64,000 nucleotides of DNA, from contig QCJH01000001.1 of the NCBI GenBank assembly GCA_003216155.1, forward strand, positions 62,001 to 126,000, read 5' to 3'. The first letter of the stretch is position 1. Each line of letters starts with the position of its first letter. Below are positions 20,363-29,970 of the stretch, in pieces. This DNA is from Prochlorococcus sp. AG-409-A19 (lineage in GTDB: Bacteria > Cyanobacteriota > Cyanobacteriia > PCC-6307 > Cyanobiaceae). The notes under the pieces are model-generated. The model was not told the origin of the DNA and ran no database searches. It saw nothing but the letters and a program-made list of their open reading frames with translations. The position numbers and the translations under genes are program-made.

Positions 20363-20868
20363 CTAATTAGTGATCTAATTGGGATATCAGGGAGATGACT
20401 TCTACCTTTAAGGCTGCATAATTCAATTATAAATCCTATACCGACAATATTACCTCCAGCTTTCCTGATTAAATCACAGGATGCCCTGGCGGTACCTCCT
20501 GTTGCCAATAAATCATCAACAAGTAGTATCCTCGGAGAATTTATGAACAAATCACTTTTGATTTCAAGAGTATCTATTCCGTATTCGAGTTGATAATCAA
20601 TACTTAAAACATTTCCAGGAAGTTTTCCTTTTTTACGAATAGGAATGAAACCTATATTATTTATAGTAGAAAGTCCTATGCCAATTAGAAAACCTCTTGA
20701 TTCAACGCCAGCTATTAAATCAACATTTAAGGGCTGGAGGAAATCTCCAAGTTCATTTAATGCTTGTTGCCAACCGCGAGGACTTAACAATAATGGTGAT
20801 ATGTCCTTAAATAAAACTCCCTTTCTTGGAAAATCAGGTATTTCAGTGATCAGCTCGTTAAGGTCCAC
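20353..20868 (-). CDS. apt: Adenine phosphoribosyltransferase
   Basis: Apt salvages adenine to AMP using PRPP. The 171-residue protein shows the family N-terminus (IPDFPRKGVLFKDISPLL), the substrate loop AGVESRGFLIG, and the PRPP-binding motif ILLVDDLLATGGTA near residue 115. The start appears to be GTG at 20868. It is convergent with the DUF2949 gene (10-bp overlap) and divergent from the DUF3038 gene. Confidence 0.95.
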   Translation of the reverse strand: MDLNELITEIPDFPRKGVLFKDISPLLLSPRGWQQALNELGDFLQPLNVDLIAGVESRGFLIGIGLSTINNIGFIPIRKKGKLPGNVLSIDYQLEYGIDTLEIKSDLFINSPRILLVDDLLATGGTARASCDLIRKAGGNIVGIGFIIELCSLKGRSHLPDIPIRSLISYS

Positions 20869-20964
20869 AGCGTTATGTCTAATAAGTCATACTAAATGTG
20901 AGTATAAGCAAACTTTGGTCCAAATCAATTTGAAAAATAGGAACAATCTGACATTATCATTGAC

Positions 20965-21564
20965 ATGATCTTAACAGACACCCCAGGAACCAACCAATCA
21001 ACGAGACAGGAGGCTACCACTACTGGTGATGCTCATCCTTCATTAAATAAGCCAACTAAGCTAAATAGACGTGGATTAGAAAGACTTGATTTACTTTTGT
21101 TGCTAGTTGAGTCATTGGACCTTAATGGTGGAGAAGCGATGCTGTGGGCATCACAGAACATAGGCTTACAGCTATATTTCCCGAATAGGGTAGAGCTTTG
21201 GAAAAAGCGCTGTTCAAATCCATTACGGAGAACAACTAGACGAGCAAAACATAATGATAATGATATAGGAGCATTGATATACCTGCTTTCAACTATGGCT
21301 GATCGCTTATATCCCATCATTCACCAATTACTCTCAAAGCGAGAACCTGAAAATTTGACATCGGAACGTTGGTCACTTCTTACAGAAAGGTTTAAAGCAC
21401 TTATTAAAGAAAGAATGAATCAAAGGAGAAGTGCCGTAAAAAGGATATTATATTCAGATGAATCATTATCAATACAACGAGATCTTCTTGTTACTTTATC
21501 ATTAGCATCTGGTAATGGGGGATTCAATCGTTTACGTGCAAGTCTGTTAGATCCAACTCCCTGA
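20965..21564 (+). CDS. DUF3038 family protein
   Basis: This 199-residue protein matches the cyanobacterial DUF3038 family: after a variable N-terminus of about 35 residues comes RRGLERLDLLLLLVESLDLNGGEAM, and later a basic stretch with LTERFKALIKERMNQRR. The function is unknown. The next gene, DUF4335, follows after 9 bp. The same adjacency is common in cyanobacteria, so the two proteins probably act together. Confidence 0.75.
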   Translation: MILTDTPGTNQSTRQEATTTGDAHPSLNKPTKLNRRGLERLDLLLLLVESLDLNGGEAMLWASQNIGLQLYFPNRVELWKKRCSNPLRRTTRRAKHNDNDIGALIYLLSTMADRLYPIIHQLLSKREPENLTSERWSLLTERFKALIKERMNQRRSAVKRILYSDESLSIQRDLLVTLSLASGNGGFNRLRASLLDPTP

Positions 21565-21573
21565 CTCTCATTT

Positions 21574-22176
21574 ATGATTAAGCAGACTTATCGCTATGAC
21601 CATTCTTCTTCTCGGTTAGAAGTAGAGGGGTTGCCAGATTACTCAGCCGGACATATGGAATATGAGATTGGGATAATATCGGGATGGAAGCTTCATTTAG
21701 TTGGCTTAACTGAACTAGAAGGCAATCGTGAACACTTAGAATGCTTAATGAAAGCCGTCAATACATATGCCAGATACAGAATTTCTGGGGTAAGAAAAGC
21801 ATGTGGTAACCCGAACAGTCCAGTATCAATTAATCCTGGGAAATACTCACATACAATTCATTTAAAAAGTTCAAAGCCAGATATTAAACCCCTAACTATA
21901 GAGTTAGACGATTCAGAGCTCTCGGACTTAGTACGATGCCTTGACTCATTACGCCATGATCAACGAGTAAAAGTCATTTGGAAAATAAAAGAAGAACTTC
22001 CTTTACGAAGGCAAGAATTAGTAGAGAGCTTCTCCTTGATAAGGAGACTAGCAGTCCCATTTAGTAGTGGAATAATATTTAGCCTATTTACTCTGATAGT
22101 CATATCGGTTCCATTACCATCTGAAACTGATTTGATAAACCCGTCAAAATCAGAGCAAATACAAGGTAATAGCTAG
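21574..22176 (+). CDS. DUF4335 family protein with C-terminal membrane anchor
   Basis: The 200-residue protein opens with QTYRYDHSSSRLEVEGLPDYSAG, typical of the DUF4335 family, and has one hydrophobic segment near residues 158-180 (VPFSSGIIFSLFTLIVISVPL). The soluble part should face the cytoplasm or stroma-like side, with the helix anchoring it in a membrane. The function is unknown. It is 9 bp downstream of the DUF3038 gene and probably forms an operon with it. Confidence 0.75.
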   Translation: MIKQTYRYDHSSSRLEVEGLPDYSAGHMEYEIGIISGWKLHLVGLTELEGNREHLECLMKAVNTYARYRISGVRKACGNPNSPVSINPGKYSHTIHLKSSKPDIKPLTIELDDSELSDLVRCLDSLRHDQRVKVIWKIKEELPLRRQELVESFSLIRRLAVPFSSGIIFSLFTLIVISVPLPSETDLINPSKSEQIQGNS

Positions 22177-22371
22177 TATCTGTATCTTATTTAACAATAA
22201 TCTTTTAAAGATTTGCAATAATAGACTATAGATGCTTAACTATTTGAATATATTATCTTGAAGAAACTATGAAGCTTCTAAAAACCGAAACGAACTACCA
22301 TTTAAACTTCAAGGTATTAAACAAAAAAACGTGTATCTAGAGTAAATAACATTTAACCAGACTTTGCATAT

Positions 22372-22755
22372 ATGAATATGTCTAAAAAACGAAAAAAAAG
22401 AACAAGGCTAGAACGAAATGTATTTCGAGAACAGCCGCAAACGAAGATAAAGCCAAATTTATATCAAGCTATAATAGCTACTCTAATGTTAGTAACAGGA
22501 TTTACACTTATAATATTTTTGAATACACTACCACAAAGATTAGAAAGTACAGACATACTCAATGAATCATTAACCAAGCTATCTACTGGCATAAATTATA
22601 TATTTCAAGGATTTATGGATCTAGGTACTTTGATGTTAATTTTACTGTTAGCAGTTTTCGGCCTATTGTTAACAATAGGAGGTATATGGAGAATATTAAG
22701 GTTACTTCTATTTAAAAGAAAGACTAAGAAGTTGAAATACAAAAATAAAAGATAA
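22372..22755 (+). CDS. Orphan small membrane protein (two helices, basic ends)
   Basis: I do not recognise this 127-residue protein. It has a strongly basic N-terminus (SKKRKKRTRLER), a first membrane segment near residues 33-52, a loop of about 30 residues, a second long hydrophobic segment near residues 84-112, and another basic tail (KRKTKKLKYKNKR). This charge layout puts both ends in the cytoplasm. It stands in an AT-rich stretch with about 195 bp of apparently empty DNA upstream. It could be a lineage-specific gene. Confidence 0.55.
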   Translation: MNMSKKRKKRTRLERNVFREQPQTKIKPNLYQAIIATLMLVTGFTLIIFLNTLPQRLESTDILNESLTKLSTGINYIFQGFMDLGTLMLILLLAVFGLLLTIGGIWRILRLLLFKRKTKKLKYKNKR

Positions 22756-22904
22756 TGTTAACAATCATAATTATACCGTCTCCTAATAACAGTAAGATGT
22801 ATATCATAAAAAAAATTTTGTAAGATTTATCAAGAAGGTAGTTTTGGGATAAGGAAATATAGTTAAATTAAAAATAAACCAGAATACATCTCATTAAATA
22901 TTTG

Positions 22905-23276
22905 ATGAGTAAACCTCAAAAGACTACTCTTATAGATTGGCTAGCTTTAATACTTTCAATCTATACCTGGTTTCTACTATTTTCAATGGGTCCTATTCTA
23001 TGGGTTGTACTGGGCATATCTATATTGGTAAATTTATTGTGTTTAAGTCAAGGTACTGAAAATACTATAGATATGCTCTCGATTTCTCATATTAGATTTT
23101 CGCCATCTAGAATACTAGTTATAAGTACCTTATTTATATTATGTATTTCCTCTATTTATGGATTTATAGATATTATTTGGAGGTTTCCAATAGTAGACCA
23201 AAGTATTTTGATTTTCCCCATAATAACCTTTTCACTAGTAATTGGAGGCTCTATTATAAATCTAATTTACCGGTGA
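22905..23276 (+). CDS. Orphan membrane protein, about four helices
   Basis: This 123-residue protein is mostly hydrophobic, with likely membrane segments near residues 10-28, 28-45, 65-85 and 98-122. No motif identifies a family. I chose ATG 22905; a TTG immediately before it is also in frame. It lies between the other orphan membrane protein and a methyltransferase, all on the plus strand but with gaps of about 150 and 36 bp, so cotranscription with the methyltransferase is possible. Confidence 0.55.
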   Translation: MSKPQKTTLIDWLALILSIYTWFLLFSMGPILWVVLGISILVNLLCLSQGTENTIDMLSISHIRFSPSRILVISTLFILCISSIYGFIDIIWRFPIVDQSILIFPIITFSLVIGGSIINLIYR

Positions 23277-23312
23277 ACAAGATATATAATAAGTAAATAC
23301 TGCTTATTTGTC

Positions 23313-23957
23313 ATGGTTGTACTTGTTTTTAATAATGATGACAGGAATAAACTCAACAATCATAATGATGAATTGTTCTATCTAAATCCAAGACTAGTTT
23401 TTCATTTAGACAAATCATTTAGAGATAGATTACGTAGACTATATTCTGAAACAATAAAGGAAAATTCTATAATCTTAGATCTTATGAGTAGTTGGGTAAG
23501 TCATCTTCCCGATGATAAAAAGTTTAAGAGAGTAATAGGCCATGGATTAAACAGAGAAGAACTGGCTGCTAATAGCAAACTGGATAGGTTTTGGTGCCAA
23601 AATCTAAATGAGATTTATAAAATACCTCTTGAAGATAACTCTATTGATGTATGCCTTGTTGTTGCGGGCTGGCAATATCTTCAGAACCCGGAAAATATAG
23701 CCTCAGAGATTTATAGAGTGTGTAAAAATTCGGGTAAAATTATTATTTCTTTCTCTAACAGAGCATTTTGGGAGAAAACACCTAAAATATGGTCTACAAC
23801 CAATCAACTTGATAATATAGATTCTATTAAAAAGGTTCTAAAAGCACAAGGGTGGATTAATTTGACTCACATTCAAGAAGAAAATAGAGTTAATGGCTTT
23901 GCAGCTATATTGAATATAAATAATGATCCATTCTATGCGGTTATTGGTAATAAGTGA
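23313..23957 (+). CDS. Class I SAM-dependent methyltransferase
   Basis: The 214-residue protein has a methyltransferase type-11 pattern: the SAM-binding motif I region is IILDLMSSWVSHLP near residue 52, then VIGHGLNREEL, and the motif IV/post-motif region SIDVCLVVAGWQYLQNPENIASEIYRVCKNSG near residues 110-142. The substrate cannot be told. The glycine-rich loop of motif I is poor (LMSSWVS in place of GxGxG), an oddity that I also associate with cyanobacterial homologues of this group. It is convergent with the TPR-sulfotransferase gene. Confidence 0.75.
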   Translation: MVVLVFNNDDRNKLNNHNDELFYLNPRLVFHLDKSFRDRLRRLYSETIKENSIILDLMSSWVSHLPDDKKFKRVIGHGLNREELAANSKLDRFWCQNLNEIYKIPLEDNSIDVCLVVAGWQYLQNPENIASEIYRVCKNSGKIIISFSNRAFWEKTPKIWSTTNQLDNIDSIKKVLKAQGWINLTHIQEENRVNGFAAILNINNDPFYAVIGNK

Positions 23958-24111
23958 TTTAGAATGTCTGTTTAAAATATCTTAAATATATTATCTTTAA
24001 CGAGATCGTAAACAAGGATTTTGCCATACAAATGATATATAGTATTTATATTAGTAGTCTAGTAGATGATCTAATATGAAGTTGTATTATATTAGTTAAA
24101 AATGTAGGAGT

Positions 24112-26241
24112 TTAGGGAGAATCATATCCATAGTGAGAAATCCATTTAGATAAATAACTTATAGAGGGATTAATCTGATCCCTATAATTAAACCATTTGT
24201 TAATAGAGCTTGAATACAAGGGTTGAGTAACCTGACTAGAAGAAGGAGTATTAATCAATTTATCTAGAGATTTATTATGATTGTAGACATTAAGTTCATT
24301 ATACCATGGTAGATCAAGATAGCGAATTATCTGCTCAACAGTTTTGGAATATTTGTATATCAAATTCTCATATCGACAATCTATTACATTTAAGTTCAGA
24401 GTTTCACGGTATTTGACAAATGAATGATTAATAATATTATATAGATTGGATGCCATTTCAACCGATCGAAGATTTACCATTGCGTCATTAACTTCGAATA
24501 ATTGTTGTATACAAGAAATAATCGTATCACAGGGATGCCTATAAGAAAATATAATTTTAGATTGGGGGAAAAGTAATTTAATTAACGGTATGCTTATTAT
24601 ATTTAGAGGTAACTTGTCTATAATCAACTTACAACGATCATTATATAAGTGAATTATATTATTAATATATTTTGCTCTTATTTCTTCAAGTTCCTTTTGT
24701 GCTAATAATCCTATATCTTCTATTCTAGTCTTATAATTACGTACAATGTCGTACTCTAATGCTGAAATTAGTGGTTGCTCATCTATAACTTTTATATTAG
24801 GGTGAGCATTAAGGATGTTATCTAATAAAGTAGTGCCGGATCGTGGGAAGCCTATGATAAAACCTATATTAAATTCGTCTTTATAAATATTGAGTTGTTT
24901 ATCCTTTATGTTCCTTACAGCTAAATTATATTTCCTTATTTTATGATGAATAGAAAACACATTACAGTTTAAATTAAACTGATAAGATTTACTTTTAATA
25001 AATGAATTATAAGCGTCTTGGAAAAGTTCTCTACGATCTTCTATATGTCCTCTATAATTCCAATATAATGCCCTCTGCTCAATTGAACAGCTATTTAACC
25101 ATTTATTACTTACCCGTAAAATCAAATCATAAGCCTCTTTAAATTTCTTTGCCCTAAACAAGAGTCTTGATTTATATATTGAGATTTCATTCATTATTAA
25201 CTCAGACTTTCTGTATTTATTTATATAGTATCTGAGAAGATCCATATCATTATAACGTTCTGCTAATTCGAGAAGATTGACATATGGACTTTTATTATTA
25301 GTATTGAGATCAATTGACAATTGATAACAAAAAGATGATCTATATTTATCTGATCTATATAAATAATAGGAACCCAACAAGTTAAAGGACTCTGATAAAA
25401 ATTCACCTTCATTAATAAGCCTATATAAAATAGCTCTGCATTGTGAATATTTTTTATTATTTAAATAACAATTGGCTAATTCAAGTAGATGAATCTTTAT
25501 AATTGGATTATCATCAATACGAGTCAAATATTCTTCCGCCTCGTTATATAGCCGCAATTCCATATATATTAGGCTTAAGTTAAAAAGAGCTTGATATGAA
25601 TCTGAATCTATTTCTAATACTCTTTTATACTGTAGTATAGCTTCTTTTATCTTGCCTATTCTTTTGTATGAATCACCTAAGTTTATTCTTGCATTAATAT
25701 AATTAGGATCTAAATCGAGGATATTATTATATAGTAAAATTGATTTTGTTATTTTGCCCTTCTCATTTAGGGCATTCGCCATATTATATATACATTTAAG
25801 ATTTATAGGGTTTAGCTCAAGTGCCTTTTTAAAACATCTAATAGATTTGTTTATATCTCTATTGCTTTTTAGTGTATTACCCATGTTATAGAAATAGTTG
25901 TCATTGAAGGGATTTAACAAAATTGAATTCTTGTGGCACAAAAGCGATGTTTTAAATTCACCTATTTGCTTAAGAACAATTCCAAGATTAGAATATGTCT
26001 CGTGACAATTACTACTCAAATGTAATGCTTTAATTAGATTAGATGCTGCTTCATTAGATTGATTAAGAGATATACATACAAATGCTAGATCCTTATGATA
26101 TAAGAATGTATTTGGATTAGTTCTTAGAAGATTACTGTATATTAACTTAGCCTCATGAAATTCTCCTTTACTTAATAGTTCAATTGCCTTGTTTTCAAAA
26201 GATTTATTATTGAGCTCATCTTCTTGTTTGTCCTTATTCAT
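24112..26241 (-). CDS. TPR-repeat sulfotransferase family protein
   Basis: This protein of about 709 residues has an N-terminal array of tetratricopeptide repeats (about residues 10-270; several units read NP..NLG or DPNYINARINLGDSYKRIG) and a C-terminal sulfotransferase domain. The PAPS 5'-phosphosulfate loop is IGFPRSGTTLLDNIL near residue 465, and the 3'-phosphate motif region is IIFSYRHPCDTIISC near residue 560. Such enzymes move sulfate from PAPS to a hydroxyl or amine, often on a peptide or glycan; the TPR array may hold the acceptor. The ATG at 26241 is preferred to TTG 26283. The gene is extremely AT-rich. Confidence 0.8.
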   Translation of the reverse strand: MNKDKQEDELNNKSFENKAIELLSKGEFHEAKLIYSNLLRTNPNTFLYHKDLAFVCISLNQSNEAASNLIKALHLSSNCHETYSNLGIVLKQIGEFKTSLLCHKNSILLNPFNDNYFYNMGNTLKSNRDINKSIRCFKKALELNPINLKCIYNMANALNEKGKITKSILLYNNILDLDPNYINARINLGDSYKRIGKIKEAILQYKRVLEIDSDSYQALFNLSLIYMELRLYNEAEEYLTRIDDNPIIKIHLLELANCYLNNKKYSQCRAILYRLINEGEFLSESFNLLGSYYLYRSDKYRSSFCYQLSIDLNTNNKSPYVNLLELAERYNDMDLLRYYINKYRKSELIMNEISIYKSRLLFRAKKFKEAYDLILRVSNKWLNSCSIEQRALYWNYRGHIEDRRELFQDAYNSFIKSKSYQFNLNCNVFSIHHKIRKYNLAVRNIKDKQLNIYKDEFNIGFIIGFPRSGTTLLDNILNAHPNIKVIDEQPLISALEYDIVRNYKTRIEDIGLLAQKELEEIRAKYINNIIHLYNDRCKLIIDKLPLNIISIPLIKLLFPQSKIIFSYRHPCDTIISCIQQLFEVNDAMVNLRSVEMASNLYNIINHSFVKYRETLNLNVIDCRYENLIYKYSKTVEQIIRYLDLPWYNELNVYNHNKSLDKLINTPSSSQVTQPLYSSSINKWFNYRDQINPSISYLSKWISHYGYDSP

Positions 26242-26321
26242 ATTTTTATAACTAACAATAATTTTAGCACAACATTCTGTCAAATATGATATAGAGTTTA
26301 AATTATAAATATGTAATTCTT

Positions 26322-26630
26322 ATGAGTGCTTATTCTCTATTGAAATTTAGCTCCGAAGATTGCGGTACGTGTCACCGTATGAGTCATTATGACTCGAAGG
26401 TTGCAGAGGAACTTGGTTTATTATTTGTAAACATTATGCTTCAGGATACTGCTACTTATAGAAAATATCGCCAAATACTTCTCTCTAAATATCCAAATAA
26501 GGAAGGTATGGGTTGGCCCACTTATTTACTTGTTTCTAACCCTGAAGGTGAATTCACTGTTCACGGCGAATTAAAAGGAGGTATGCAAAAGGGAGACTTT
26601 AGATCAAAATTGTCTCAACTTATCCCTTAA
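26322..26630 (+). CDS. Thioredoxin-like protein
   Basis: This 102-residue protein has the thioredoxin-fold order: KFSSEDCGTCHRMSHYDSKVAEEL with a CGTC redox pair near residues 14-17, and GMGWPTYLLVSNPEGE holding the conserved cis-Pro. It is shorter than classical thioredoxin and has no signal peptide, so it likely acts as a cytoplasmic thiol-disulfide protein. It is 22 bp upstream of uvrC on the same strand and divergent from the sulfotransferase. Confidence 0.8.
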   Translation: MSAYSLLKFSSEDCGTCHRMSHYDSKVAEELGLLFVNIMLQDTATYRKYRQILLSKYPNKEGMGWPTYLLVSNPEGEFTVHGELKGGMQKGDFRSKLSQLIP

Positions 26631-26652
26631 AAATAAACTATTCTCATAGGAT

Positions 26653-28563
26653 TTGCAGAAAACACTACTTCACGATGTTGAACGATTGAGAATGACTCTA
26701 AAGGCTATTCCTTTAGAGCCTGGTTGTTATCTAATGAAGGATAAGGATGATAGGTTGCTATATGTTGGGAAGTCTAAAATCCTAAGGAATAGAGTGAAGA
26801 GTTATTTTCTAAGTAATAATAAATTGAGCCCTAGAATTAACCTAATGGTAAGGCAAATAACATCAATAGAAATTATTGTTACTGATAATGAATCAGAAGC
26901 ATTAGTATTAGAATCTAATCTAATAAAGAATAATAAACCTCATTTTAATATTCTTCTTAAGGATGACAAGAAATATCCTTATCTATGTATTACTTGGAGC
27001 GAGGATTATCCAAGAGTATTTATTACTAGAAGACGAATACATAGAAAAGATAAAGATAGGTTCTATGGTCCCTATGTAGACGTAACACTTTTGAGACAAA
27101 CACTGTCCTTAGTTAAGCGTTATTTTCCCTTAAGGCAACGACCTAGGCCCTTATATAAAGATAGAACATGTCTTAATTTCTCAATAGGAAGATGTCCTGG
27201 TGTTTGCCAGAAAAAAATATCTTCAAAGGACTATCACCACTCACTGCGTAGGGTTGAGATGATTTTCCAGGGAAGAAATGACGCTTTAAAGTTGATTTTA
27301 GAGGAACAAATGAAAAGATCATCAGATAATTTAAACTTTGAAGAAGCGGCTTTAATCAGAGATCAGATCAAAGCTTTAAAACAACTTAATGAACAACAAA
27401 AGATGGCATCACCAGATTCAACAATAAATAGAGATGTAATTGCATTGGCTTCAGATAATAGACTTGCATCAGTTCAACTTTTTCAAATGCGCGAGGGTAA
27501 ATTAATTGGACGTCTTGCTTTTACAACTGATTCAAAAAACCTAAGTCAGGGTATGATTATTCAACTAGTAATAGAGGAACATTATGGTCATATAGATACT
27601 ATTGAAATACCGTCAGAAATACTAATTCAATATGAATTGCCTCAATTAGATTTAATTACATATTGGTTAAGGGATTTAAAAGGCTCTCAGGTTAGAATTA
27701 TTGAACCTAAACGACAAGCAAAGGCTGAATTAATAGACCTAGCTCATCGAAATGCCTTATATGAGCTTGAAAGGCTCAAAAAGGGAGAGGAGAAACAGGT
27801 TTTAGCTTTAGAGGATCTAGCACAATTACTAGAGTTAGTAACACCTCCTAGGCGTATTGAAGGTTACGATATTAGTCATATTCAAGGTTCAGATCCAGTC
27901 GGCTCACAGGTTGTTTTCATTGATGGAATTCCAGCTAAACAGCATTATCGTAAGTATAAGATAACTAGTTCAAGTATTAATATAGGTCATAGTGATGACT
28001 TTATGGCTATGGCCGAAGTTATACGTAGACGATTCCGTAAATGGTCGCGAATTAAAAAAGAAACAGGTAATTTGTCCGACTATAAATTTAAAACTAGTAG
28101 TGTATTAGAACGAACTAGTTTTGATGATTGGCCAGACCTAATTATGATTGACGGAGGTAAAGGTCAACTTTCGGCTGTAATAGAAGCTCTTAGAGAACTT
28201 GATTTAGTAGATGAAATAAATATTTGTTCGTTAGCAAAAAAAAGAGAAGAGGTATTCGTCCCTGAGAAAAAAGAATCACTGTTTTCAGAACCAGACCAAT
28301 TGGGAGTATTGCTTCTACGTAGACTTCGCGATGAAGCTCACAGGTTTGCAATCAACTACCATCGTCAGCTAAGATCCAGCCATATTAATCGTTCACGATT
28401 ATCTGATATTCCAGGATTAGGTCCAAAGAGAAAAAAGGAGATACTTTCACATTTTAAATCTGTTGAAGCTATACAGTTAGCTAGTATAGATGAATTAATT
28501 CAAGTACCAGGTCTAGGATTATCTATGGCACAAAATATTTGGGATTATTTTCATCCAGATTGA
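26653..28563 (+). CDS. uvrC: Excinuclease ABC subunit C
   Basis: UvrC makes the two incisions around DNA lesions in nucleotide excision repair. Domains in order: GIY-YIG nuclease (EPGCYLMKDKDDRLLYVGKSK, residues 22-100), UVR helix pair (FEEAALIRDQIKALKQL near residue 235), RNase H-like nuclease domain with DLIMIDGGKGQL near residue 500, and tandem helix-hairpin-helix (LSDIPGLGPKRKKEIL and IQVPGLGLSMAQ) at the C-terminus. The likely start is TTG at 26653; the ATG at 26692 would cut close to the nuclease domain. The length of 636 residues is normal. Confidence 0.95.
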   Translation: MQKTLLHDVERLRMTLKAIPLEPGCYLMKDKDDRLLYVGKSKILRNRVKSYFLSNNKLSPRINLMVRQITSIEIIVTDNESEALVLESNLIKNNKPHFNILLKDDKKYPYLCITWSEDYPRVFITRRRIHRKDKDRFYGPYVDVTLLRQTLSLVKRYFPLRQRPRPLYKDRTCLNFSIGRCPGVCQKKISSKDYHHSLRRVEMIFQGRNDALKLILEEQMKRSSDNLNFEEAALIRDQIKALKQLNEQQKMASPDSTINRDVIALASDNRLASVQLFQMREGKLIGRLAFTTDSKNLSQGMIIQLVIEEHYGHIDTIEIPSEILIQYELPQLDLITYWLRDLKGSQVRIIEPKRQAKAELIDLAHRNALYELERLKKGEEKQVLALEDLAQLLELVTPPRRIEGYDISHIQGSDPVGSQVVFIDGIPAKQHYRKYKITSSSINIGHSDDFMAMAEVIRRRFRKWSRIKKETGNLSDYKFKTSSVLERTSFDDWPDLIMIDGGKGQLSAVIEALRELDLVDEINICSLAKKREEVFVPEKKESLFSEPDQLGVLLLRRLRDEAHRFAINYHRQLRSSHINRSRLSDIPGLGPKRKKEILSHFKSVEAIQLASIDELIQVPGLGLSMAQNIWDYFHPD

Positions 28564-28578
28564 TAGCGAAAAGCTATT
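28562..28578 (+). terminator. Weak stem-loop after uvrC
   Basis: ATAGC (28563-28567) and GCTAT (28573-28577) pair around a GAAAA loop, starting at the uvrC stop codon and followed by TTTC. The T tract is short, so terminator activity is uncertain. Confidence 0.3.
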
Positions 28579-28731
28579 TCATTAGTTTTGCTATGAATAA
28601 TCTATATTATTGCTTGAATTAGAATATCTAGATAAGTTACACTTATGCTCATTTCTTATATATTTGCTAATTTAGATTAAATCTGACTACTAACTAATTT
28701 TAGTTCTCTGACAACAGCACCTTATTTATCT

Positions 28732-29304
28732 ATGACAATGTCTGCTGAGGCCTATCTATGGTTCAAAACACTCCACATAATTGGAGTCGTAGTTTGGTTT
28801 GCCGGCTTATTTTATCTTGTCAGGCTTTTTATTTATCACGTCGAAGCGGAGGAACTTGAACCTCCACTGCAACAAGCCTTTAAGGATCAATATTCATTGA
28901 TGGAAAAAAGATTATCCAATATTATTACCACTCCAGGAATGATACTAACTGTATCAATGGCATCAGCATTACTATATACACAACCAATTTGGCTTCAGCA
29001 AGGATGGATGCAAATAAAACTTTTCTTTGTTTTTTGTCTTCTAGTTTATCATTTCTTTTGTTACAGACTCATGAATCAGTTACATGGTAATGAATGTACC
29101 TGGTCAGCAAAACAATTGAGGGCATTAAATGAATTACCTACGCTATTATTGGTTATAGTAGTTATGTTGGTTGTATTTAAAGATCAGTTTCCAACTGGAG
29201 CTGCAACATGGTTAATTGTTGGCCTAGTAGTATTTATGGCTTTATCAATTCAATTTTATGCTCGATATAGGAGGCTTAGATTGACTAATAGTTCGAAGGA
29301 GTAG
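28732..29304 (+). CDS. hemJ: Protoporphyrinogen IX oxidase HemJ
   Basis: HemJ oxidises protoporphyrinogen IX to protoporphyrin IX, the last shared step before heme and chlorophyll branch. The 190-residue protein has four hydrophobic segments (near residues 8-32, 60-82, 86-108, 135-175) and the family pattern YLWFKTLHIIGVVVWFAGLFYLVRLFIYH, containing the conserved histidines. Cyanobacteria use HemJ in place of HemG or HemY. It lies 3 bp upstream of the PHP gene. Its product feeds ChlH, encoded elsewhere in this window. Confidence 0.9.
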   Translation: MTMSAEAYLWFKTLHIIGVVVWFAGLFYLVRLFIYHVEAEELEPPLQQAFKDQYSLMEKRLSNIITTPGMILTVSMASALLYTQPIWLQQGWMQIKLFFVFCLLVYHFFCYRLMNQLHGNECTWSAKQLRALNELPTLLLVIVVMLVVFKDQFPTGAATWLIVGLVVFMALSIQFYARYRRLRLTNSSKE

Positions 29305-29307
29305 CAA

Positions 29308-29964
29308 ATGCAAACTTATAATAAAGATTTAAAGAATGTATTATCTTCAATAGGACCTCAAAGTTGTCCATATGTATGTAACTTCCATACTCATACAATA
29401 CATAGTGATGGTAGTTTAGAGCCATTAGATCTATTATCACAGGCTATAGAATATAAATTATCCCATTTGGCTATTACAGATCATCATAATATAAAAGCAT
29501 ATTATGAATCTGTTGAATGGATTGAGCACAATCTTATTTCCTCAACTAATACTCTGAACCTTTGGAGTGGTGTTGAGATTAGTTGCTTGCTAGATAGATG
29601 CCTAGTACATATTCTGGGCTTAGGTTTTGATGTAAATCATACGTCTATGCGAAAATATATTAAGGGCATGCCTCCTGTAGGAGATTCATTAAATGCCAAA
29701 CATGTTGTCGAATCAATTCATGAAGCAAAAGGAATTGCAATACTTGCACATCCTGCCAGATATCGCATTGGATTTGAGCAATTAATCGAATCTGCGGTAG
29801 GGATTGGCATTGATGGCGGTGAAGCTTGGTATGATTACGATTATTCTGAGGTTTGGAGCCCTAGTAATTTCATTTGCTCCTCAGTAGAAAAGAAATTACA
29901 AGAGCATGGACTTTTAATGACATGTGGAACTGACACTCATGGAACTAGCATTTTAGGTAGATAA
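29308..29964 (+). CDS. PHP-domain metal-dependent phosphoesterase
   Basis: The 218-residue protein carries the PHP metal ligands: NFHTHTIHSDGSLEPLDLL near residue 28, AITDHHN near residue 58, VEISC near residue 92, ILAHPARYR near residue 150 and CGTDTHG at the end. Related proteins (YciV/TrpH type) hydrolyse nucleotide phosphates or trim 5' ends of RNA; the substrate here is unknown. It is shorter than E. coli YciV (about 290 residues), but all metal-binding motifs are present. It sits 3 bp after hemJ and convergent to cobN, with only a 6-bp gap. Confidence 0.8.
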   Translation: MQTYNKDLKNVLSSIGPQSCPYVCNFHTHTIHSDGSLEPLDLLSQAIEYKLSHLAITDHHNIKAYYESVEWIEHNLISSTNTLNLWSGVEISCLLDRCLVHILGLGFDVNHTSMRKYIKGMPPVGDSLNAKHVVESIHEAKGIAILAHPARYRIGFEQLIESAVGIGIDGGEAWYDYDYSEVWSPSNFICSSVEKKLQEHGLLMTCGTDTHGTSILGR

Positions 29965-29970
29965 ATAGTA

